Shown in pieces: positions 55,850 through 64,000 of a stretch of 64,000 nucleotides of DNA. Under the pieces are notes generated by a model, which made no database searches, was not told the origin of the DNA, and saw only the letters and a program-made list of their open reading frames with translations. Location: assembly GCA_002633005.1 (NCBI GenBank), contig NMRA01000049.1, positions 716,321 to 780,320 on the forward strand, in the 5' to 3' direction. This stretch comes from Phoronis australis. Its lineage: Eukaryota; Phoronida; Phoronidae. A program made the position numbers and the translations under genes. Positions within the stretch are counted from its first letter, which is position 1. Each line of letters opens with the position of its first letter.

Positions 55850-55918
55850 TCCCCGCTCAATTGCTTCCTTCCAATGGCCGTTTTCGTCAACTGCCTGCAT
55901 TTTCTGTCCATCTTCCAT
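55850..55918 (-). CDS. Possible first exon of a minus-strand gene
   Basis: An ATG at 55918 is followed by 23 codons (starting MEDGQKMQAVDENGHWKEAI) and a donor, GGA|GTAAAT, at 55849. The stretch D-G-x-K-x-x-A-x-D-x-x-G-x-W looks like the start of a Tudor-type fold, but that is only an impression from a short piece. A second strong donor (AAAAAC|GTAAGTATT) lies about 140 bp further on the same strand, so the transcript structure is uncertain. Confidence 0.35.
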
Positions 55919-58500
55919 TTTGAAACGGCTACTTTTGAGTTGAGAGCAAAAACAACAACACAGCCATCCTCACGTGTTGGCCGGACTCACTACTCACCAC
56001 CATGGGCGAGTTATGTCCTTATAGACATGTTCACCAAAATGAAATTGCTGTTTTCTTGTTAAAATATAGAGTACGATTTTACTTACATTTTGATAATTTA
56101 ACATGCAAATAGTTTAAAAATGACAATTACAAGTCGATTTTGACGTCTTCCTTTGTTGACAGTGAAACCGCATTACCGCGTAGTAATCTTGTGTGACGAT
56201 TCTCTGAGTGTGCAGGGCTAGCTTGGACTGAAAGTGAAATATCTCGGCAAAAACTTCATCGATTTTCGTGGGGGAAAAACGCTTGTTTTCAGAATTTTAT
56301 GAGGAATTTGTTGATGAATCTTTTACATGTCATTGAAAAAGGCGAAAATACAAACGCGCGAGTCATATTTCTTCAGGCAGCCCTTAGCGGCTCCACGAGC
56401 AATAAAATGTAATCGACCGAATAGATTCGTCGACCACAGATTTACCCTGTGGTTTTTCCGCTTGATCCCAGACCGCCCCGAGTTGCTCCAGCAGCCAACT
56501 CGGGGCGTTCTCTCACGAGGGTTTAGCGTTATGCGGCTGTGGACGTGCAGTATATGTGTATGGATGTGGTATATGTCCGACAATGGTCTTCACGTATTTC
56601 CGGTTCTGAAAAGAGGTAGGACCCCATTACACCAAAGCTTATTAAACTTCGCTCTCTAAATCCACATTTAAAGAAGCTAAACTTTGAATTCACTTGAATT
56701 GGATTTTGACCTTGAGAGAAATGAGCCCAAGGGTCGCTTTTCACGGGGTGTATTTTTAACGTGGACCCGTGAAAAACCACCCGGCTGCTAATGAAAGCTT
56801 ATCAGTAGTTCAAAATGTGTCAAAGGGGGCATTTTCGATGGTTTTGTATAACTACCAAAGCAAAGTATTGGCATGCAGTTTGACGTCAAAAGGCAGGTGC
56901 TCCAGGCGCCACGTCTTCGGAAGCGCGAGAAATAAAATTGTTTTGAGAGGTGAAAACAGATCGCCACCGGAGGGTGAGGGGACAATTAGCGGGCAGTTGA
57001 CGAAATCTGGAGACGACCTGAGAGGTGGAACCCAAAAGTGAGCGTTTACACCCTGGCCGCTTCACCACGGCCGGTGGTTAGGTGTATAGCCTGGCAATCG
57101 ATATCAGTCAGCTGTATATCAGCCACCGGTATAATGACAGATTTTCTCCTTTTGCCCATCGACTTAGAATGTTTTCTTTCGTATATTAAAATCTACGAGA
57201 TGGAAATGAATTGCAGGGAGTGTTTGTTTTTAAAACTTTCAAGTAACAGCGATGTTGAGTTTGAATTAGGATTCTCGCCGTCCATACCTGGCTGTTGTAA
57301 AAAAGGAATGCTGCCGGCGAATACCATAACAAATTCCAAAACTTCACAGATTGCGCCCAAGGTGGCTGGGATGTCGTATCACCCTTTCTCCAAGCGAATT
57401 TAAATAAGGTACCTTTTGCGCCCGAGAGCTTGAAAATTCGCCAATGTCCTTTGATACCAGGAGTGGTAAGTGAAGTGAAAAGTGGTCGTTATCAGGTTCA
57501 TGCACCAGTGATATTTTAGAGCTGGGAAGCACTTCACAAATCAGGCCTATACTGAGAAGGGAGGGGGGGGCAACAACGCAAGTAGATTTTTTTTCCAAAA
57601 CTTTACCTGCCCTGACCTTGTCAACGTCGCTACGTAGAAACTTTCAACGATACGATCGGATTATCATGGAATGTTAGATTTTGATTCACTTAGTGGATAT
57701 TTATGCTTGAATAGCTCCAATGACAGCTGATGCTGGAGTAGTGTCAACCATAGTTTAGGTTGCTTGTGAATAACTGAGTGTGCAGGCAGTGTATGCATAA
57801 ACATTTCAGTAAAGACTCACTACGATCGTCGAAGCATTGCCATTTGAACTACAAAACTTTATTTGGGTGTTCACCTCACTGAGATTAGAAGAGAATATCG
57901 AACTTCAGAGGAAGGAAGACTGAACGTAAGTAAGTAGTAAGTGACATTCTTTGCACTGAGCGAAATCATCATCTATAAATTTTACAAAACTTCAACTGAA
58001 TGAAAATCCTCAGCCACAGCCTAAAATATAGGGGCTCGAATTTTTCAGTATGTGGACCGTTTACAGATAAAACGGGGACTAAAAAAATAACGAAAAACGG
58101 GGTACTACGTTAAGATTGGCACCGATTTCCTGCAAACTTTTGTCTCGTTTCATAGGATTTTTGTTTCTCTAAGGCGGGCCATTTTGTACACTTCGCCAAG
58201 TTGGGGACTCATTTGATGCCCCCCCTCCGAGGCCCCCTTGGGTGCGCGCTTGCACAGTGCCTGCTGTACAGTACTCTTCGCAGCAACGGGAAAGACTCTA
58301 CTGAATGAATACACTGTCTATGGCAATATGGTAGGAATTACGCTATTACGCTAGTTCCGTGACCAAACACTGGGAGAGTTAATGGTTTATACATTGAGAT
58401 TCAAAGAGTGCAAACACAATGTTTCACTACTGAAGACTCACGGCTTATGTTCAGAGCTCCAGGCGTCATAGTGCGAATCTCAATCACAGAGGACTGTTCC
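55919..58500. other. No supported gene; cluster of hairpins
   Basis: Contains three consecutive hairpins at 56414-56507. The plus-strand frame at 57038-57403 is protein-like over its middle part but has no motif or splice evidence. A G-run occurs near 57562-57571. Confidence 0.4.
56414..56507. other. Three tandem hairpins, possible structured RNA
   Basis: Stem-loops at 56414-56432 (CGACCGAAT/ATTCGTCG, one bulge), 56434-56452 (CCACAG/CTGTGG) and 56474-56507 (perfect 12-bp stem CGCCCCGAGTTG, 10-base loop). I recognise no snRNA, snoRNA or histone stem-loop. Strand and function are unknown. Confidence 0.35.
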
Positions 58501-58501
58501 C

Positions 58502-58930
58502 CTACCCCAGCTGCATTCCAAGCACGTAACCAACAATGACGCTGTCTAAGCGGAGATTGTCCTGCATAATGACACGTCTCGTGTCATCTGGGCTCCTTGT
58601 GTGTCTCCTGAACTGATTAGAAGGTGTCGTCACAATTATCTCCTGAAAACAGATACACAAGACACTGTAGAACGTATCGCCTATGTTAGCCAATCTTTGC
58701 TGCACAAGCTCATCGTTTCTTTTACATAATTCTAAGTACTTGCTTTCTATAATGTATCCGAACTACTGCAGGAAGGCAAAATCAGTTTCCAGCAGGGCCC
58801 CCGGAGGCTCGACAATCGGAAAAAGTGTTGGGGCTCTTTCGGAACAGTCGCATCCCACAGATCGGTTAAGGGTCATTTTATCACCAAAAGGAGAATCATA
58901 CGACACCTTCCTTGACAAGCGATTAGCCTA
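58502..58930 (-). pseudogene. Protein-like minus-strand frame split by a TAG, unknown product
   Basis: On the minus strand one frame reads YDSPFGDKMTLNRSVGCDC and then PGALLETDFAFLQ. It meets a TAG near 58769 and continues YIIESKYLELCKRNDELVQQ, IIVTTPSNQFRRH and DNLRLDSVIVGYVLGMQLG to a stop at 58502. The TAG follows TTTTGCCTTCCTGCAG, a good splice acceptor, so the downstream part may be an exon rather than a broken gene. It could belong to the minus-strand gene whose first exons are at 62.7-63.6 kb. No family is recognised. Confidence 0.35.
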
Positions 58931-59759
58931 AAACGATACCATGAAAGCGACTTTGGCCTATTAACAGACATCAAAAACGACTTTCCCATGCAGGTCTCTG
59001 AAACAATATAACACCCTGTAACCCTCGGCAACTCTCAAAATTGGGATCTATGCTTTAAGCGAGTTAGAGGACTGCTAGGGAAAGGCCAATCACCAAAAAC
59101 CGCACTAGTCAACCTTTGATACAGACAGTATGTGAATTTAGTTGAATCCCGCTGCTATTACCCAAGTGAGACGACAATCGAGCATTGGCAAGCGACAGAA
59201 CGAGGATTGGTTAAAAATCCCCAAAACAGGGTTTAATTTCTTTTTAAATATTATAACGAGCGAAAACCCCTTTTGGCCTTTCTAGGTGCAAAGCTGAAAG
59301 CATACGGAATACCTCCGTATTTTAATAGTCTCAAATTAGCCCTCAATAAATGCTTCTCATATGTGATTATGTGCGAACTTCAATCGGAACAGCAAATTGA
59401 TTTGATCAAAAGACGAGGTTTAAAAAATCATGACTAGCCGTCCATCAAACGGGTATGTTTCAAATTACAATATCCATGGTCATAAACTAAACTTGTCATT
59501 TATTGGACATAATGAATAAGTAAAAATACACTTGATTAAACAAAAGAGTGTGCGTTAAATAATAGCCGAACGATGATCGTTTAAGAACTAAAGATGCGTA
59601 TTGAATAAGCAAAATTATGCGTTGATTAAGCACAACAACACAACAACTTACAGAAGTGTTCAAATAAAATAACGAGAAAGCATTTCATTGTTACTTCCAA
59701 GTTAAAAAGTACTGCTTAATTTTCTGTTCTGGCATCTGGTCAACTCTATGGGTACCTTC
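58931..59759. other. No gene recognised
   Basis: AT-rich sequence between the exon candidate and the LINE. Nothing supportable is seen. Confidence 0.45.
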
Positions 59760-62090
59760 ATGTTTCAAAAACACATTTCCAATCTTCCCATTTTTGTATC
59801 ATTAAATTTCCGTGTGTTTAACGAAGCACTAACCTGTACATTAAAACATACCCTTAAAAATTTTTTAAGACATCTTAAATTAGGTTTGACGTTAGCAAAT
59901 TTCATTTTAAAAATGAAAATTTTAGTTTGTAAAAGGAACAAATTCAAACTTCTATACTCTTTATTTTGAAGACCAAATGCAATGGTGGTTTTGTCTATTT
60001 CAAAATTTACTTGCATTGCAGTCATTAACCAGAGACGTGCCCCATGCCAGAAAGAATTAACATATTCACATTCAGAGAATAAATGTTCTAGAGTTTCGGG
60101 AAAGTATTTACAAAAAGTACAAGTATTTGAGTCCAGACATCTAATCTTATTTAAATAATAAGTAGTAGGTAGAATTCTATGCAGTAAGCGGAACTGAAAG
60201 AAAAGTAAGCTTGTGTCATTCATACATTCATGTGAAAGTTTGTAATAGAAATTCCACATCTTCTGTGATAGCGAAAATCCCAATAATTTGAATTTTTTGT
60301 GCCGATGGTATTATGTTATTTTTGCACAGAATATGGTAAGAATCCTGACATCCCTTTTTTGTCAAAATAATATTTTTTAGAGTAAAAGGTACAAGTGGTC
60401 CATATATCTTTTTTAGTATTAAGATTTTGGAAAACGTATTCAGATATTTTTTATTGCACTGACAATTGAATAATATTTGAGAAATCTGACATTAATCTGA
60501 TGAATCGTCTGGAAGAAGCTACCATTCCAGTCTAAAAAATCGTTCACAAATATTATACCTTTTTCAATGAATGACTAATCAATACAAGAACTGTATTCCA
60601 CCGTTATACTACTGTTGGCCCACACATTAATTAACACCGCATCTTCGTGACCTGAAATAGTTTGCTTGTGAACGAAAAGGCCCCAACAGTGGAAGCATTC
60701 TCTCCAAAAAGAGTTACAATTATCCGATCTAGTTAACCTATATTCTCCATAGTTCAATATTCCATCTCCAGCAAACCCGATATCTTTTTGCAACAAATAA
60801 GTCCATGGAGATGTTGTTAAAAAGAATCTTCTAATCCATGAAATTTTTAAAGACATATTAAATTTTCTGACATCAATCATCATCAATCCACCCTCTTCTA
60901 TGGATTTAATGAGTACTCCTCTTTTTATTTTATAAGGTTTTCCGTCCCAAATGAATTTAAAAGACAAAAGTTCCAATATCGGCAAAAGTAGAATCATTGA
61001 GACTTGGGAGCAACATTAGCAGATGTATAATTTTTGGAAGCATAAGTGACCTTTCCAAATATAGTCAGCTTTCTACGAGACCATATACAGTGTATTAATC
61101 AGATTCTTCATTTCCATTATTTTTGCATCAAAGTTATCTTTGGACATGGTTTGCAAGTTCACGCTGAAATTAATACCGAGAAGCTTAAAATCAACGTCAC
61201 CCCATTTTATTTTCCAACGCGTGCGGTGAAACGCTTCTTGAGATAATTTTCTACTTCCAATCCACACTTTGTTTTAGAATAGTTTATCTTCAGCCCCGAC
61301 ATCCCTGCATAGAACTCCAGGTTGTTCATAAGTGCTGCCAGGGATCTTGGACTTCCATCTGCATATTGTGTTATAACGAAGTTTTCTTCGTCGATTTTAG
61401 CACCTTTCACTTCAGGATCATGTTTAATCAATACTGACAAAGTTTCAGCACACAGTATAAAGATATAAGGGGAGAGAGGATCACCTTGTCTGCATCCGCG
61501 GTCTAGTATGAAGTCGCCTGACAGAAATCCATTTTTTGTATGACAGGGCACTTGGTTTATTATAAAATGTTCTAATATAAAGAATAATGTTGGCTTTGAA
61601 ATTATCCAGGACTTTGAATAAAAAGTCCCAGGAAACACTATCAAAAGCCTTTTCAAAATCTATGCATACAAGTAGTCCTGGAATGTTGTGTTTGTCTGTA
61701 CAACTCATAATATCATAAATTAGTGTTGTGTTCTCAGCCATAAGCCTTCCTTTAATAAATCCAGTTTGGGTATTTGCAATCAGTTTGTATAGAACTTTTT
61801 TAATTTTGTTTGCAACGTATCCCAAAGCCAGTTTGTATACATTATTCAATAAAGTTATTAGTCGGCAGTTTTTCAGAAACTGTTTCGACTTGTCTGGTTT
61901 TGGAATACATGTAATAATCCCAGTCCGTTGATTTGTGGACATTTGTCCCTTTTCAAAACTACATTTAATGAGCCGCAATACAAAATATTTTATGTCTTCC
62001 CAAAAGAACGTTAAAAATTCCATCGTAAATCCATCAGAGCCTGGACTTTTCTCGTTTTTTGTGTTTTAAAGCCTCAAATAATTGATCAAT
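59760..62090 (-). mobile_element. L1/Tx1-like LINE, longer decayed copy
   Basis: The minus strand reads, in order, EKSPGSDGFTMEFL (62030), IIACIPKPDK-type and NCRLITLLN, TGFIKGR, LLVCIDFEKAFDSVSWDF, GDPLSPYIFILCAE (61490), the catalytic region, a thumb segment (LLGINFSVN), FIWDGKPYKIKRGVL and GGLMMIDV. It ends with a Cys-His cluster CTFCKYFPETLEHLFSEC near 60100. At least four frame changes occur, and the active site reads YADG instead of YADD, so it is inactive. The endonuclease is missing. It covers more of the protein than the relative at 1.7-2.9 kb and lies within the minus-strand gene if that gene extends to 58.5 kb. Confidence 0.88.
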
Positions 62091-62235
62091 ATCAATTTCC
62101 TTTTCTAGTTGGATTGTCTCCAACTCCAAAAGTACCGGAAACTGACAATGTCTGATTACACTATTCAACAGAACAGAAATAATGCATAGATTCATCAAGT
62201 TGGCTGTTTATGCTGCATTTCCAACTAAAACTTAC

Positions 62236-62298
62236 CTAAGTCTCGATTTTACAGTGCCCACTGACACCCCCAGGCAATTCGCTATGGCGTCATCTTTG
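62236..62298 (-). CDS. Possible small exon encoding a helix-turn-helix
   Basis: The minus strand reads DDAIANCLGVSVGTVKSRLR, which has the spacing and Gly-Val turn of a helix-turn-helix, and stops at a perfect donor CTTAG|GTAAGT (62235). The upstream acceptor is weak (ACTAAAG or GCAAAG). If it starts at GCAAAG|AT, it joins the phase-1 end of the exon at 62658-62791 in frame. It may be an exon of that gene or a transposase relic. Confidence 0.3.
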
Positions 62299-62657
62299 CT
62301 TTAGTTAAAGACATGGGTTGTTCTTTGGATATGTTTTTCTTTGGACCTCCTATTTTCCCATTACACATCCAAGGTGCTGTGTATCCATATAGAGCTACAA
62401 TTGACCAGAGTACAGATATTTAATTTTCCATAGATCAAAACTATAAGATGCGTTACACTTTAAAACAAGTTTATTTCTCAAAATTTCTCCAAGATATATA
62501 TTTTTTCTCAGAAAACAATTGCAAATGTACAGAATAGCCTGTGCTTAAATATTGAAGAATAGGTTATTGTACGAATACATTATTTTTGGATGTAGGCACA
62601 TGGGTCTTATTTGCACAGAAGGTTTTAAGTACCTAACTGCTATGTTGCACAAGGTAC

Positions 62658-63621
62658 CTGTGTTATTACTTTCCAGTAATGTTTTTGCCTCATGACGTAG
62701 TTGTGACAGGAGACCAGTAATACGCTCCGACTCGCTCTCTGTGCATAGACTGCCACTGGCTCTCAGCACATTAGTCATCAATTGTTCACACCTGAAATAA
62801 CATGTAATGTAGACTCAGTCAACAGATAGACAGCGACAGTTTAATTTGAATTTCGTTCATGCTCCTTTCCCAAATTAGGCTGCCTGTCGACCTAGTACAA
62901 CTGTGAGCTATGATGTGAAGCACATGTCGTTAATCGATACATATGCATGATTCTAAAGTGATCATAGCATCTTCGCCAAGTCAAAATAGAGTTCCCCGTT
63001 ACGCGTTGACAACAACAAGAGTAGTATTTATACAGCAAATTTATCGTAGAGTTCGTTTAGTTAAGTCGACAGTGTACCCACAGTCGGCCCCTAAATAAAA
63101 ATTGATCGATCTTAACCATTTCAGTCTCGGGCACAAACAGTAAATCAAATGAAGGGTATAGCTGTGCTTACGTTAGCATTCAGCAAAATGCAGACGCCGG
63201 ATACATGTGTACGCCGACTCTGGTAAGATGACTTACAGTCAGGGAGACAAATTTACGGAATTTTCGTAATCAATGGAACATTGAGTCTGAGACAACTTTT
63301 TTAAGTACAGTCACTGAATTTGTTGGTATGTTAATTTTCCACCAGCATCAGTGGCGGATTTAGAGGGGCGCATTTGGCAGTTCGGAGGTGAGAATGCCTG
63401 ACTGGCAAAATCCTGGCTTATGCTTTGCCCTGACCCCCCTCTTACTAAAAATCCTGGATCCGCCCCTGAGCATACCTCACTCTGGTGAAAGAAACTAACC
63501 TTAGTGTCACTGAATTGAGGACACCTGTTTCCACGGGAGGCGTAGAAATTCGTCGACACATGTCATTTACAATTCGCTGCACATTCAACAGCAAGTCATC
63601 TCCATGTCCATTCGTAGCCAT
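62658..63621 (-). CDS. First two exons of an unidentified minus-strand gene
   Basis: Exon 1 is 63621-63500 (ATG, 40 codons plus two bases, donor CTAAG|GTTAGT). Exon 2 is 62791-62658 (acceptor GTTATTTCAG, donor AACACAG|GTACCT). The junction completes an Arg codon (AG|G) and the frame stays open for 85 codons in total, ending in phase 1. The product starts MATNGHGDDLLLNVQRIVND and continues through TPPVETGVLNSVTLR, CEQLMTNVLRAS and SERITGLLSQLRHEAKTLL. It is soluble, helical and rich in Leu, with coiled-coil-like spacing at the end. No family is recognised. Intron 1 contains the short MITE at 63349-63468. Confidence 0.6.
63349..63468. mobile_element. Short MITE with CAGTGGCGGAT ends, copy 2
   Basis: Starts CAGTGGCGGATTTAG and ends GGATCCGCCCCTG. 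AGCAT flanks both ends and may be a 5-bp target duplication, although hAT elements normally leave 8 bp. It is the same family as 15991-16155 and is inserted in intron 1 of the minus-strand gene. Confidence 0.7.
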
Positions 63622-63689
63622 ATTGGTTTTTCGAGTACATGTATGTTAGGTTACCATTGATTGGTTTAAATTTGGAACGTTCTTGAGGA

Positions 63690-63865
63690 ATTTTACGAGC
63701 GTAATTTACGGCGACATTTCCTTATTTAATTTACGCTCGTTATTACGAGCGTAATTTTACGCCGAAAATTTTCACCATTTAATTTACGAGCGTAATTTTA
63801 CGGCGACACTCCTGCAATTCAAATTACGAGCGTAATTATGAGCGTAATTTTACGGCGACACTTTC
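63690..63865. repeat. Palindromic tandem repeats (TTACGAGCGTAATTTTACGG)
   Basis: The unit TTACGAGCGTAATTTTACGG plus CGACA appears about five times, with spacers. ATTACG-AG-CGTAAT is itself an inverted repeat, and one unit is present in reverse orientation (TTTACGCTCGTTATTACGAG), so strong cruciform potential exists. It lies just upstream of the minus-strand gene's ATG, in what would be its promoter region. The last 135 bases of the window show nothing else. Confidence 0.75.
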
Positions 63866-64000
63866 CCCTCAACGGCCCACCATAGTGTCGAAGGTTACAC
63901 GTTTCCACTTTGATGAGCTCATGTCGTGCTGCGTACCTTAATTTTCTCCAATAAATCTTATCTAGTTTTTATAGCATCGAGATAAATATCTTGGAATGAG

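Noticed and set aside
56474-56507. Histone mRNA 3' stem-loop
   Set aside because: The stem is 12 bp and GC-rich with a 10-base loop; the histone element has a 6-bp stem and 4-base loop.
59748-59969. 73-codon plus-strand frame
   Set aside because: It is antisense to the C-terminal part of the minus-strand LINE.
63311-63559. 82-codon minus-strand frame
   Set aside because: It consists of the short MITE plus part of exon 1 in the wrong frame.

Overview
This is an invertebrate animal genome window, not a bacterial or fungal one. It is AT-rich and gene-poor, with GT-AG introns, microsatellites and decayed transposons: L1/Tx1-like, CR1-like and RTE-like LINEs, THAP-bearing TTAA elements, short palindromic elements and a tRNA-like SINE head. 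The element mix, including a 2A 'ribosome-skipping' peptide in a CR1-like LINE, fits a marine invertebrate deuterostome or lophotrochozoan. I cannot name the species.

Layout. 1-22 kb is mostly transposon debris: palindromes at the left edge, an L1/Tx1-like reverse transcriptase relic (1.7-2.9 kb), three copies of a Kolobok-like element with TTAA target duplications (4.9-6.7, 7.9-9.6 and 10.9-13.5 kb), a 2A-bearing CR1-like 5' end (17.0-17.4 kb), an RTE-like tail (17.4-18.0 kb) and a CR1-like body (20.0-22.4 kb). At 22.8-25.7 kb lies a small spliced plus-strand gene of unknown function whose exons join in frame. 26-33 kb holds a candidate exon, a minus-strand CR1-like relic with a damaged 2A motif, and a SINE-like tRNA head.

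The centrepiece is at 33,023-47,900: a nonribosomal peptide synthetase (NRPS) of about 4,773 residues. It is encoded by one 13.7-kb exon plus a 647-bp terminal exon separated by a 556-bp phase-1 intron. The order is half-C, A1-T1-E1, C2-A2-T2, C3-A3-T3-E2, C4-(A stub)-T4-TE. Condensation subtypes follow the epimerases: C2 and C4, directly after E1 and E2, look like D-accepting domains, and C3, after a module without E, looks like an L-accepting domain. The final module has lost the front of its adenylation domain, so a fourth residue would have to be loaded in trans. The expected backbone is D-x1, L-x2, D-x3 and possibly x4, released by a thioesterase. The motif styles resemble fungal-type NRPSs, which with the single huge exon suggests horizontal acquisition followed by intron gain.

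48-64 kb returns to repeats (a 98-bp higher-order minisatellite, a minus-strand L1/Tx1-like LINE, a short interspersed element and palindromic tandem repeats). It also holds the 5' exons of an unidentified minus-strand gene (63.6-62.6 kb) and a few lower-confidence exon candidates. No phosphopantetheinyl transferase, stand-alone adenylation domain, transporter or tailoring enzyme is visible near the NRPS, so any partners must be encoded elsewhere.
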